A stretch of DNA of 37,747 bases from Chara braunii (GCA_003427395.1 BFEA01000080.1:2573098-2610844), one strand, 5' to 3'. Positions 1 to 11,190 are shown, numbered from the stretch's first letter. The notes: generated by a model from the letters alone, not told the origin. Numbers and translations: made by a program.

Positions 1-90
1 AACGAGACGCCATCAACGAGTGTTGCTGTGCGCCACGGCTACGCCGTGGCGTGGTCCGCTTGTTTCCTTTATTTCAGTAAGGGTGGCATC

Positions 91-197
91 CTTGAGATAT
101 CACAGTGGAGATGTCAATGACCATCGCGGTAGCATAGTTCACATCGTATTGCAAATTGCAACTCCTTTTTATTGTAGAAAAAAAAAAAAAAAAAAAC
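91..197 (+). repeat. Short A-tailed repeat, copy 1
   Basis: The stretch begins with CTTGAGATATCACAGTGGAG and ends in CAACTCCTTTTTATTGTAG followed by a run of 20 A. The same order of motifs recurs near 4120-4187 (CTTGAGATACCAACGTGGAG, then CAACTCCTTTTTTTTGTAG and A7), and the first motif recurs at 9305-9328. A recurring body followed by an A tail is what a short retroposon looks like. No coding capacity. The family is not one I can name. Confidence 0.5.
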
Positions 198-249
198 ATT
201 TTTTTAACAATGCTATAGAACTACGGTAAATTAGTAATGTCCAAGTCTA

Positions 250-3200
250 GGTTTAGGATTGGAAGAGCCCCTGTCCAAAGAGGAAATATGGACAGCCCCA
301 CAACAGATGGAGGAAGAAAAGACACCGGGAATAGATGGGTTGCCCAAGGAATTCTGGGCGGCCATGTGGCCAGTCATTTCACAAGATCTCATGGACTTTT
401 ATCGGGCGGTCTGGGCAACGGGGCAGACAGGAGAAATAGTGAGTCAGGGCGTGCTGACACTCTTATACAAGAAGGGGGCAAGGACTAACATTCGAAATTA
501 CAGGTCTATCACCCTGCTAACGGTTGTGTACAAATTAATGGCCAAGGCCCTGGCCAATCGAATGTTGTCAGTCATGCCCGTCATCATACACCCTGACCAG
601 ACTGGCTTCATCCAAGGAAGGAACATCCAAGACAACGTCCTCCTGGTCAATGAAGTAATCAAGCTAACAAGGCAGACAAAGAATAATGCGGCGATCAGCT
701 TCATCGACTTTGAGAAGGCATACGACCATATGGACTGGTTGTTCCTCGATAAATGTCTGGAAAAACTTAACTTCGGACCGGCCTTCAGGCGTTGGGTGAG
801 GATCCTTCACACAAATGCAACAACAAGAGTCATGGTAAATGGCAACTAAACCCCTCCCATTAGGCTCCAACGGTCAGTCAGACAAGGCGATCCCCTAGCT
901 CCATACCTGTTTATTATAGTCATGGAGGCATTAGCAGCGAACCTAAGAACACACAAGAATATCCGTAGAATACAAGTGTCCTCAATACCATGGGAGGCAA
1001 TTTCAGTCTGCTCGCTATTCGCCGACGATCTTACACTAATGGTAGAAGCTTCCCAAGAGTCGATGGTTGAAGTCCAACGCATGATGGACCGCTTTTGTAG
1101 ACTGGCTGATATGAGGGTCAACTGGGGCAACAAAACCCAAGGTTGGTGGATACACCACCAAGGGGTGAGACCCCCGGAAGAACCCAGAGTCAAATGGCTT
1201 CCTCAGGAAACCCCAATCAGAGTACTGGGGGTGCTCATGTCAGCAGTGGGAAGGCCGGCTACAAATAATGAATGGATCTCTGGGACCTCGCAGGAAAAAA
1301 TGTCACTTTGGAAAAATAAACACACCTCGCTGATTGGGCGCTCCCTATTAATAAATAACGTGATCCTCGCCTCCTTGTGGTATAAATCTGCTATCTGGGC
1401 CTTGGACAAGAATGCCCTGCACCCTTTGAAGAAACAGATAGTTGCCTTCCTGTGGAGGGGGAACCACGAGGAGCCAAACGTAATCAGCCGAGTGGCGTGG
1501 CAGGCGATAATCCAACCTAAAGACAAAGGGGGCTTGGGCATAATTGATCCTGCGTTGCAAACAAAGGCAATGACACTACAGTGGCTCAAACGTCTGTTGT
1601 TTAATCAAGACACCCCGTGGAAGGGTTTAGCACTGAAACAAATGTCCCGTTTAGCGCCACAAACAACGGCGGGGACCGACCCGCTGACATGGCTTGAAAA
1701 CCGGGGATGGCCCATCCCGCGGAGAGGAGCGCAACGGCTGCATGGCCATCCCTCCCATGCCTCCTCCAGACAAGCAGCAAGGGAGGACTTGCGGAACGAC
1801 CCGTTCTGGCCAGACCTCCTGAAAACATGGAGGAGTCTGCCCCTACCAGACAAAACTCCACCAGAGAGGTGGGAGGAGGTGGCACGGCAACCGCTGTTTG
1901 GGAACAGATGGATAACAGACTCACAAGGGCAAACCCTTCATTGCATGGACTCCCTGTGGCGCGGTTGGGTTCGATGGGGGGTGATCAGGATCCGGGACAT
2001 TTGGGACAAGAAACAAAGAAATTGGATCTCACCGGAGGAGTTAAGACAGAGACTACGTTACTGTCATTGCCCGGAGGCGGCCTTGGACACCTTGATTGAA
2101 AGGATCCCCCTGGCCTGGTGGAGGATCCTAAGAAAAGGCCCAACCCTCCGCGAATCAGACTGGGTAGCATTAACAGGTTGTCCAAACCAGGTGGGCAACA
2201 TAGTGTCCTGCGCATCCGACGGGTCACTTAGTGTCAATCTGTTCCGAGTCGGCTGGAACAACACTCTTCAAAAGGTAGAGCCAGACGAAACAATCCTATT
2301 GCAGGAAAGAAAATTTGTATAGAATCAGAATACTCCAGGAAAATGAGCAAATGGTGGCCTATCACCCTCAAACCCCGATCCACCTACTTGCTCTGGACCC
2401 TGCGGAATGGTCATGGACAACATTAACAGGAAAGGGCAAGAAATTTACAAAAACGTTGTACAGCCTCACAGGTAAATCAACGTACAGACTCTTGCGGCTG
2501 AGAATAAAACTTCAGGACCGAGTGGAGGCGCGGTGGATGAACCATTTAAACATCGATAGGAACAAGTTGAGAGGCATAAAATGGTTCAGGATGATTAAGG
2601 AGAAAACCTGCAAAAATTGCCTCGCTACAATGGCAGATCGAACATCGCTGTCTGCCGACAAACGAGTGGCTAATAGATAGAACGAACTTAGAACAGAAAG
2701 GCCTTGCGCTCCCCTGGTGTAGGTTCTGCACCGAGGCCTTCCCTTCCAGGAAAGCCCCAGAGACAATAGAACATATCTTTCTCCAATGCCCGGGAGCGGT
2801 GTGGCTATGGAGATGGTGGGACAGAATATGGAACCAACTAGGGACCCATACCCGGTGGTCGTGGGACTGGAAAGCCCTCTTGTGTGAAGCATTCCCTACG
2901 GACCAGTTAGATGAGTTCACAAACAATATGCTCAAAATTGGCCGCAGAGCGGTGCTCTGGGCTCTCTGGCCACAGCGCTGCACATACGAAATGGAAAGAG
3001 CACGGCTGGAAGGACCAGAACTCATGGAAAGCATTCAACAACAGATCCAAACCGAAATAAGGGAACATTAGGAACAAGTTTGGAAGCAGATCCAGATACT
3101 ACAGTCACCGAAAGAGATCCAACAAAAAATCAGGGATTTCGGCCTGAGCTGGCTTGGGGGGGTACAAGGGGGGAGGATAGGGGAAGTGGATTGGAAAGGG

Positions 3201-3386
3201 GGCCGATGTGAACCTGGGGAGGGTCAGGGAGAGAGGGTTTTAGTGAGGGATTACCGGCTCCTTTTTCATGATTGGACCAAGATCGACTCAGTTATCCCCT
3301 TGAGGCCCAGCGACGACTTCCCCGACCCCTTTTCCCCCCCCTCCAACTGCTTGGTGGGTATGGATTGGTACGGGGTGGAGGTGTGA
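250..3386 (+). pseudogene. LINE-A ORF2 remnant: reverse transcriptase plus zf-RVT
   Basis: The protein would copy LINE RNA into DNA at a nicked target. Visible RT motifs are KTPGIDGLP near the start, FIDFEKAYD (motif A, about 700-727), SVRQGDPLAPYLF (motif B, about 875-915) and FADD (motif C, about 1018-1029), with both catalytic aspartates of motif C present. A zf-RVT finger, CRFC followed by EHIFLQC, lies at about 2725-2792. The frame is broken: an in-frame TAA at 847-849 between motifs A and B, a frame change near 2310, another near 2655, and a TAG at 3069-3071, after which the same frame stays open to 3386. With the endonuclease missing it cannot be active. Confidence 0.93.
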
Positions 3387-3659
3387 GAACTGGTTATTGG
3401 TGTCAGAACAGCCCTCACTGCAAGGACTTCACCCGCTAAGTTTTTTCTCCTCACCTCCCAAACAGCGAGAGATGTACTTAAGGGAGGGTAGGGTATGCAG
3501 CAGGAGGTATATCGCGGCGTTCCAGCAGAAGGGGCAATAGCACATGCAAAGTTTTTTCTCAGTTACCATTCAACAGGACAGCGATGCATTTATGGGATGG
3601 TAGGGGGAGGGAGGTACTAGGATCTAGCAGGGAGTATTTGGCGCCTGATCTCAGGAAAA

Positions 3660-3679
3660 GAGGCCCCCCCCCCCCCCCC
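3660..3679 (+). repeat. Poly(C) run in LINE-A 3' UTR
   Basis: An almost pure C tract interrupts the LINE-A 3' UTR. Homopolymers like this are prone to length errors in sequencing and to slippage. Confidence 0.85.
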
Positions 3680-3754
3680 TCCCCCCTGCTCAGTTAATCC
3701 CCTGGATGCCAGGGCAATCAATGCTGGCAGGAACCTCTCATTATGTCTTTTTCT

Positions 3755-3911
3755 AATCTGTTTATGAGACGCTGGACCCATTTTCCAGCAGGTGACGCTC
3801 CCCACCAATAGATGGAGTCTCTCCCCGGGTGGTAGTGTTGTCTGCTCTTATCAGCAACACCATCACCGGCAGGGGGGTGTTTCTGTTATAAAAAAAAAAA
3901 AAAAAAAAAAA
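3755..3911 (+). other. LINE-A 3'-terminal module, copy c1
   Basis: Three possible stem-loops precede the poly(A): GCTGG/CCAGC (3771-3775 with 3785-3789, 9-nt loop), GCTCC/GGAGT (3797-3801 with 3814-3818, last pair G-U), and GTGTTG/CAACAC (3835-3840 with 3855-3860, 14-nt loop). The same order recurs in other copies in this window. In LINEs with stringent 3' recognition, the RT binds a structured 3' end of this sort. That function is inference here. Confidence 0.6.
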
Positions 3912-4079
3912 GGACAGAATGAAGAATCTGTTGATTGGTTAAGATCAGAAGTTTGCTTATAAGCGAAACCGGCTGATGCTGCCGGGATAACTCCGGGTTG
4001 AATTGTGAGGTCCCCGGCCTCCCACAAGTGAATTTTTGGAATACAAAGTGAATTCATAAAAAAAATAAAAAAATAAAAA

Positions 4080-4252
4080 ATGGGCCCAACGTCCCTCAGA
4101 ACAACAAAATCGACCTGCTTGAGATACCAACGTGGAGCAGGTTCGCATTGCCATTTCCAACTCCTTTTTTTTGTAGAAAAAAATCTAATTCATTTACAGT
4201 GCTGGGAAATGGACCAAACGTCCCTCGCAACAGCAAAATCGACTCCCTTGAG
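4080..4252 (+). repeat. Short A-tailed repeat, copy 2, with internal duplication
   Basis: The body matches copy 1 at the start of the window and ends in GTAGAAAAAAA near 4187. It is bracketed by two related segments of about 42 bp (4082-4123 and 4211-4252), each running from an ACGTCCCTC block through AAAATCGAC to CTTGAG or CCTTGAG. That looks like a duplication or two joined units. An A-rich stretch with AATAAA-like spacers (4058-4079) lies just before it. No reading frame is convincing. Confidence 0.45.
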
Positions 4253-4915
4253 GGCCTCATTCCACACCACTTAAGAATCCTTACATTTGTAGGGCGCCCT
4301 AACTGGTCAAGGGTGATTAATTTGTATGGCGCCCTAGCATGCAACCATGATTTCATCTTCGTCTATAGGGTTGGGGATGGGGCATCGTTTGTGGATCGTC
4401 CATGGGTCAGGGATTGACCACTGTGGTTTGTCGTTGTTGGTACTGTGGGGATTGATTCGGTCGTGCGATCGACGTACAGAGGGAGAAGCATCCATCTGCA
4501 GAATGCGTGGGATGCCGGCGATGAGGCTTTCAAGATGGAATGTCATTGAGTTCTAATTTCAAAAACTCGAATATATGACAGTTGCGTGTTGAATGGGATT
4601 ATGAGAATGCTTCATACAATGCCCACCTTGCTTTCTTTCTTTTTAATTATGTTGTTTTTATGTTTTTGCATGTTCTTTTCTCCGTTCCGCTCACTACCGT
4701 GATGGGCGGCGAAGTAAAGGACTGGATTGGTTGTGGTGAAAGTGGAAAAGTCTGGTTTCCGGGTTGAGGTTATCATTTTCAACTTTCTTTTATATCTTCG
4801 GTCTTCTACGTCGCTTTCCGTCCACGCATATCTCTGTCAGTGCTGTCGACCCGCGTCCACATGTCACAACGGTGTAGGTCGTTAATGGTGAAAAGTCATT
4901 TCAGTGGACTTACAT
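4253..4915. other. Intergenic, no gene seen
   Basis: Short open frames only, with no recognisable motif, and mixed composition with T-rich patches near 4630-4680. I see nothing to annotate. Confidence 0.6.
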
Positions 4916-5029
4916 GTTCGCTCCCCACCAATAGATGGAGCCTCTCCCCAGGTGCTCGTGGTGTCTGCTCTTATCAGCACCACTGACACTGGAGGGGGCG
5001 TGTTTCCAAAAAAAAAAAAAAAAAAAAAA
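4916..5029 (+). mobile_element. Short retroposon c2 carrying the LINE 3' module
   Basis: It starts within the module at CGCTCCCCACCAATAGATGG and ends in a long A run (about 5009-5029). GCTCC (4920-4924) pairs with GGAGC (4937-4941). GTGGTG (4958-4963) pairs with CACCAC (4978-4983) around the same 14-nt loop as in LINE-A. The 16-nt spacing between these hairpins equals that in LINE-A. It is either a severely 5'-truncated LINE or a SINE that borrowed the LINE tail. Confidence 0.75.
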
Positions 5030-5561
5030 CATGCGCAAAGTTCGGATTTTGTTGTCCTGCCTTTTTTCCCCCCATTGCGAAACGAAGGTCATGGGACATG
5101 TGTTCAGTGCAATGAAGTTGGAAGCACTGAAAAGTCATCTGTGGTTCAAATCTTCTTTGCATTTCATCTTCGTCGATTCCCTTCATGTTTTTTTTCATCG
5201 TTGCAACCCTCCCTCCCGTTTGTTGTATGACCCCGTCCCCGGGAACCCCACTCATAAGAACGTACAAAAATTCAGAGAACGCGACAAGAAAACAACCCCT
5301 GAAAGTACTTTAAAAACCATGACATAAGCATCCTTGCGTCACACCACATAAATCCACACAGAAACCAAAAACTTTAAAAACCACAGCGCACTCATTCAGA
5401 GCAAAACAATGACGAACCAATTCACCGTTGTATCAGAACAAGACAACGATGGCCATCCCTTCATTCCAAAATCGATAGTTCACAACCCAGTGATAACAAC
5501 ATTGATTGCTTCCCGTGGGATGCCCAAGGGAAGGACTGATTGCCCTCCACGTCATCTTGTC

Positions 5562-5562
<1 letters not shown>
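5030..5562. other. Intergenic, no gene seen
   Basis: No conserved motif or credible reading frame is visible between the short retroposon and the (TC)n tract. Confidence 0.6.

Positions 5563-5644
<82 letters not shown>
5563..5644 (+). repeat. (TC)41 microsatellite
   Basis: An uninterrupted dinucleotide run of 82 bp. Long Arg-Glu and Ser-Leu open frames across it are composition artefacts. Confidence 0.98.
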
Positions 5645-5646
<2 letters not shown>

Positions 5647-5879
5647 GCGTGATTCTCCATCTTCTGGTCATGACTACAAATGCCTTTATACGTATGCATC
5701 CATCCGCACAAAGCAATGGACAGTAGAAGACAGCACAACGAAGGTCTCTGTCATCGCCCGCTCCCCGGCTGTCCTCGCTCACTCATGCGTGCGTCCGTCG
5801 CCGACTCTAGTAGTAGTCATTGACGACGATCCGCACTTCACAGTGCAAGTATTCGCGATTGGCAAATGGCGGATCAGCG

Positions 5880-7565
5880 TAGACTACTTACATCGCTGGC
5901 TCACGGAGGCGACCTGCGAACACCATCGCCGCGTTTGATACGAGCAGGTCGATGGTGTCTGCGACGACATCCACACCTCCCACCCACCGTCGTGCCCACC
6001 TTCCAGGGGAAAAGAACCATCTGTCACAGGAGCCCTCGACCAACTCCATAGCCGACTGTGAGACGGAGGCATGTGTCTCCATCCGCGTCAATCTCTTACT
6101 GACGGACTTCGTGTAGGTCACCCCCTTCTTGAAGTCTAAGTCCCTACCGTACTCCTTCCCTCGGTGATGTCACATCTCGTAAAAAATCACGGAACGACCC
6201 AGCACCCATCCCCTTAACGCCACCTCTACCTCCATGACCGCTGCACACCCACACTACCCTCGAAGCAGGTAATTTGCACTTCCTCCAACCCCCTCCAACC
6301 CGCCGACGATGCGTAATCTTGACGGCGCACTTCAGGAATTCCTGCCGTCGTTGACCATTGCCCCTACCTCGCATATGAGACTGCCTCTGCCGCGGAACAC
6401 TTGCAGGCACCAACTGCTGATGATTGGCGACGCATTGAAGCCGGTCCACAACGTGGCCTTCTTTGTAGGTGAGAGCTGTTGGGATTCCGTCGATGGGCCC
6501 ACTTTCCTTTGTCAATCCACCGGATCTTTCTTCACATCCGAGACAAACCAGAGGCTATCCTCAGAAATACATCGCACAACATGCACTTGCCCGCGTCAAG
6601 CACCTCACATTGTTTCTCTTGCATCCTCGTCTCCCTCTCCATGGTGTCACATTGCCGCTGCAGCACTTCGCATTGGCACTTGCTAGCACGATCTAGGGAT
6701 TCTGCCACGACCATGGAATGTGTTTTCATCACGTTTGTCACAGCATCGCAGGCCAGCTTCCATGCATTCTTCCGCCTTCCCGCTGGTGAGCCCCCCGAAG
6801 ACCTGCTGCCATACCCATCTCCCGCTTCCCTTTACATGTTCTCGCTCATGGACGTCTCCCCAACGACTGTCGGACCTCTTGCTTGGCTCTGCTCTGCCTC
6901 ATTTGATTCCTGGGGTGCCTGTCCGCGGTGTCAAGCAGATTCAGTGGATGTATGGCCTGATTGTTCCTTGTCATTGCGTGAATGTCGTCGTACAGCTGTC
7001 GATCCATGTTGACTTATACCCTTCCTTTCGATTCTTCGATGTCTTGAGGAAAAATGACTGCAGGCCTGGGTCGTTCTCCCTATCCCAATTTCTTTTGTAC
7101 CACGTGAAGGGCCGAAGATCTTCTCCCACCTTTTCATGCACAAGTCCCCATCTCTTTTCGAAACCCCCTGAAGGACCATCCGCTTCGCTATATTTCCTTC
7201 ACTTCCATTCCTTCGTCTTCATTCGCTCGAAGTTGCTACCCTGGCTTGCCATATAATCGTCTAGGTCCCTTTTGCAGCGGACAAGGACAAGCGACTCGTT
7301 CAAATCCCGGTTCTGCGGTGTGCTCTCCCCCCCCCCCCCCCCCTTCTCGCTCGCCATCTGCATCCCCTCCTGCCTCTTTCGCCTTGGACTTCCCACGGCT
7401 CTTGCTCGCCTCCTTCTTCGCTCCACGAGACGTAACTTCCTTCACCACAGTGTCGTCATCCTCGTCGCTAACTTTGTCGTCGTCCATGCGTTCCCCCTCC
7501 GCCACATAGTCATCCTGCATGCTGGCGTCACCTCCCTCGTCTCCTTCAATGTTTGTACGCATCCT
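5880..7565 (-). pseudogene. Degenerate Myb/SANT (trihelix)-like DNA-binding protein gene
   Basis: Pieces of one protein appear in successive - strand frames. First comes an acidic and Lys-rich linker with runs of Asp and Glu (about 7562-7345). Then a helix-like block ends NFERMKTKEWK (about 7300-7200), then GDLCMKRWEKIF (about 7110-7150), then NMDRQLYDDIHAM (about 6975-7013), and a possible C-terminal part down to about 5890. The Trp-spaced helices with KRW resemble Myb/SANT-like or trihelix DNA-binding domains; this is recognition from memory. Breaks: a frame change at the 17-base C run (7327-7343), a TGA just after EWK where the family normally continues with Trp, and at least two further frame changes. 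It could be a dead transcription-factor copy or a transposon-associated Myb-like gene. Confidence 0.42.
7327..7343 (+). repeat. Poly(C)17 tract
   Basis: This homopolymer lies within the Myb/SANT-like remnant, where it reads as poly-Gly on the - strand. The reading frames on its two sides differ, so an indel here, biological or from assembly, explains one frameshift. Confidence 0.9.
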
Positions 7566-8116
7566 ATAGTATCACGCGATGATCCTCTCTATCACACGGG
7601 GGGGCTCCGCTGCAGTCGCTGTCATCACCCTTCCAGTAGGAGCTGTTTGAGAACCCCCTGCTGAACCCGACTCAAGGCTGCCTGCTCTTGGATGCAAACG
7701 ACAACCTTGGCGGGCAGTCAGTCTCAGCTCTGTCTTCTTGGCCTCCTGCATTGTCACGGACACCCCGCCCTTCTATCGACTGTTGTGCTCCACGAGAAGG
7801 GTTCTTGAGCCCTCCATTGTGCACGTCGGTGACAAATGCAGTTGCAAAGGATCAGGACCCTCCCCCGGTGCTCCAGCCAGGAGGGAGGACATCGAACCCA
7901 GCCCATTGCCACGGTCATCCAATCTGCCCCCAGACTCGTATGAGGTCTGTGTCGACCCCCACGCGAGAGGGAGGGTTTAAGGGGGCGGCACCCGATCGTC
8001 ATCATCTGGCAAAGGCTGCACGCATGGAGGCAGATGGGCGTACAGTGCAGGATCGAGACGGTGATGCTGCCTGTCAGGAACCACAGGGTGCAACCCCCCC
8101 CACATCCCATACATGT

Positions 8117-8305
8117 GGCTCACACGGAGCTGATCATCCCCCATCCATTTCCTCGACCTTGCTCCTTTCCCTCCTCCACGGGGGCCTTCTTCCGCGGAGG
8201 AGCCCTGCTGTGCCTCCACACCTGGCACAGTTGCAGCAGAACAACGCTGAGCAAAGCGACAAGGACGAATGTGAGCACAGCAGTCTTCCTCAGGAGGTCA
8301 GCCAT
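8117..8305 (-). CDS. Small ORF with one hydrophobic segment, unknown
   Basis: From ATG at 8305 the frame reads MADLLRKTAVL and then a strongly hydrophobic stretch rich in Val, Leu and Phe (residues about 8-28), followed by a basic, Pro/Gly/Lys-rich tail, and stops after about 62 codons. That layout fits a signal anchor or single membrane helix. There is no homology I recognise and no clear splice donor. It lies about 550 bp upstream of the Myb/SANT-like remnant on the same strand, but nothing shows the two belong together. It may be a chance ORF. Confidence 0.2.
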
Positions 8306-8311
8306 ATGCAC

Positions 8312-8749
8312 GCGTGAGGTGAGATGAAGACAACCACAGTACGACGTAGTGGTGAAAACAACAAGGTCTATGGGGGCACGTGCAGCGAAGGAGCATTCTG
8401 TTCTGCCCTCTCATTCTGAGAATGCTATCAGCTGCCCATTAGCAGGGCCGGTGCTGCCCTCGACGACGTGCTGAATAATGGCAGTTTCAAATTTGAACCA
8501 CCGCCCGCGTCCGTCCAGCCCCCGCCACTTCCACAACTCCCCCGCTGCCTGGCAACGCTTACCATGGCCTTGCAACGGCACTGGAGACTGCGGAACAGTG
8601 TATCCATGGCTGCCACTGAGCCGGGGGAAGCGCCGGGCACGACTGCATTGAACCAGGAACAATCGTGCTTCCCCGGGACAAAAAAAGTAAAAAGAAAACC
8701 AACTCCTTGAATAACACGCTCCGTAGGGTCCCGCCCTTACATTTCAAGT
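8312..8749. other. Intergenic, no gene seen
   Basis: No motif or credible frame. It ends at the fold-back element. Confidence 0.55.
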
Positions 8750-9170
8750 CACCTCCGGCGGCGCCCTTCAGATTTTTGTCGTTTTGCCAGGGGCACACTT
8801 ATTTTTTAGGGCCAGACGCTACACGGCCAAAATGTGGAAACATTTCAGACTTCAATTTTTTCATCATTAAACCACCAGTACTTGGCCCAGCTATCGATGC
8901 CGAGCCTGAAAACAGGCTGCGCGCCGTTTCGCGCCGACTCGCCAGCACAACAGAAAAAACTTGTTTGGGCTGGCGGTGCCAGCCTTGCCTCCGGAAGTTG
9001 CAGGGCGTTAATGGCAACGCCCCGCGGCCGATGTATGGGCCAAGTACGGCTGGTTTAAAGTACCTTCCCCGGTTGAAAAACAAATGCCCGGCGGTTAACA
9101 CAGGAGGCAGGCAGGTTCAGAAGTACCAGCGTGAAATGGCTCCTGGTGCCAGCCAAAACGAGTGACGCGC
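8750..9170. mobile_element. Imperfect fold-back (MITE-like) element
   Basis: Two 21-base arms, 8869-8889 and 9036-9056, are reverse complements at 19 of 21 positions. Similarity continues outward: TCGTTTTGCCAGG on the left near 8776 faces TCGTTTTGGCTGG read on the opposite strand near 9160. The centre holds perfect hairpins: GGCTGGC/GCCAGCC at 8968-8984 with a 3-base loop, and AGCCTG/CAGGCT around 8904-8919. A non-coding palindrome of about 400 bp fits a MITE or Foldback element. Target duplication and exact ends were not determined. Confidence 0.5.
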
Positions 9171-9304
9171 CGGTTCGTGTTTTTTTTTGGCTCACATGTG
9201 CATTTTAGGCTCGGCAACGATAGCTGAGAAAGGTACTGTGTGGTTTAAGGTGGAATGAGGGTTTCCTGAGAATACTTACATTTCTAGTGGTGTGGAACGA
9301 GGCC

Positions 9305-9328
9305 CTGAGATACCAACGTGGAGCAGGT
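9305..9328 (+). repeat. Short repeat, copy 3 (fragment)
   Basis: The 24 bases include GAGATACCAACGTGGAGCAG, identical to the equivalent part of copy 2 near 4122. The rest of the element is not recognisable. Confidence 0.45.
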
Positions 9329-11190
9329 ACATTTGGGAATCGAATCGATCCAACAGCTCAAAATCCCAGAAGTCACCACCTCCACGTACGTTGTCTAGAA
9401 TGTTGTACGCTTGTGGAGCAATTCCCCACTTCGCTTTTCATGTTGAGTCGAATTGGACTCCATCAATTCGTTGGGAAATCAAACGCGAAAAGTAGGCAGC
9501 AATGTGAGGGTGAGTACGTCCTAGCACCTTACTTGCTCGCAAACTCGCACCTGACGATGACACAGTGCAAGCTCATCATGCCGCTGGATTGAAGCCGAGA
9601 TCTCATCGACAGGAGCAGGGAAGCGGAAGGAATTATTCGCAAAACAGAAAGCATCATTAGGACCTGGCACGAACACGCGCTCAAGTTCGCCGACTGTGTT
9701 CCTGCTTACCGAGTACACACATTTCTTGTACATAGCACTCACATTCTCATTCATAACCCGCACTTAGCACGCACATATGGCATAAAAATACCATGCGCAA
9801 AGTACCCGAATGCCACAGGCCCATAATTTTGTACAACGGGGTAGAGGCAAGAACACAGGACAACCCACGCATTGTAGAGAGATGCTTGTCAAAATTATTC
9901 TACAAACACCTTGGTCAACTCAATCTTCCTCTATTCTATTGAGCGAAAATAATAAACTCGATCAAATTGGTATTTATTTGCCAAGTAATCTTCTGCAAGG
10001 AATATGTGCGGGAACGATATACAGAAAACCAAGTTGCGAAATCACACAGATGTCCAAGTTGTCATGTACAAGCAGAGAGCACAAATGCACCGAGATCCCA
10101 TCCAAATAAGAGCAACACAATGAAGTAATGAGCCAATGTTCAAGCCCTCACGCCACACCAACACAGTATCCGAAGTCGCTCCTCTCTGTCTGGCGCCCAG
10201 CGCCCAGCCTACACTACTCGACTATCATACCTACATCAGCATTCTCGCAACAGGCTCACTTCGACTCTCGAAGATCAATGAACATGACGTCAACACCATA
10301 GCCGACCTCTCTCATGTACCAGGTACGTATCTCGTCTCCCCTCATCACACCCTGTCCACCCACACTCGCCTCCTTCCTGAAGACCACCGATTGCCCTCTT
10401 ACCCCCTAGCGCCCTGCAGCCCAGCTACGGCTGTTTGCGCTCCGCTGCCCAGCAGCGCCCCTCTTCACCACACACGCGCCCGCACGCGCTCTGGCCTCAG
10501 CGCAGCACGCAGCCTCTAATGCAGCAGCGCAGCAGCGTGACCGCATTGCCTGCATGGGCCTGAATGCCAGACCCTGGCTGCCTTCCTTCCTATATGGAAG
10601 TGGCAGCCTCTGCTTGGCTGCGTGTGGCCCGGCTGGAAGCTTCCAGTAGCTTCCGGTTGGACCCCAGTGCCTGTGCCCAGACCCAGTGTTACAGTTGAGG
10701 GCCTGGGCCCTTTACAGTTGGGCACGGCCTGAGTCTCCAGACTTGGGCCGTTTGCTGCATTTGCACAGGACCCGGGGTACGCACGTCAACAGTGTTGCTT
10801 TTGTGTAGGCCTGTAGCCACTTCGTGATGTATTGGCCCTGCATTGTGTGTATGTGCCCAGGCGCAACTGCCAAGGCTTGGGCCAAACTGTACGACGCAGC
10901 TTAGGGAGGCTCATGCGTCCACTCAACCAACTGGCAGGCTGCAACAGCCTGAGTACCCACATATGAAAAGATGTCGAATTTTGGCCTTTAGTGAATATTC
11001 AGGCCCGCCTTCACTTAGGGCGGGCACTTGGCTTGCTGGGGGCGACTGCCCAGAACATGTGCATGCTTGACAAGGGACTACATCGGGAATAATGACAGAG
11101 CTCGATTACGGGAAGGGTTTAACTCGCAGCCCTAAGGGAAAAGTAGCTCTGAGAATGGAAGACGACTGGCTGTAGCCCCGACACATGGCA
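9329..11190. other. Intergenic, no gene seen
   Basis: A long stretch without a supportable gene. The 127-codon frame at 10136-10519 lies in a Cys/Pro/Ser-coding, CT-rich segment with no motif. A GC-rich block at about 10400-10770 has repeated CAGC and CCCAG words. Confidence 0.5.

Larger units (their letters stand above)
250..3911 (+). mobile_element. LINE-A: 5'-truncated L1-type non-LTR retrotransposon
   Basis: It contains the reverse transcriptase and C-terminal zinc-finger part of a LINE ORF2, then about 500-800 bp of 3' UTR, then a poly(A) run from about 3890 to 3911. The endonuclease and ORF1 are absent, so the copy is truncated at its 5' end, as is usual after target-primed reverse transcription. 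The 3' UTR ends in a module shared with LINE-B and with short elements elsewhere in the window. I could not find a convincing target-site duplication; the 5' boundary is set from where coding similarity starts. Confidence 0.93.

Noticed and set aside
31-51. Perfect 9-bp hairpin CGCCACGGC/GCCGTGGCG as a terminator
   Set aside because: No U tract follows, there is no bacterial context and no adjacent gene; noted only as a palindrome.
5240-5560. Overlapping frames of about 100 codons near the A and TC runs
   Set aside because: Low-complexity Lys, Phe or Ser/Leu stretches joined to unrelated flanks; no motif.
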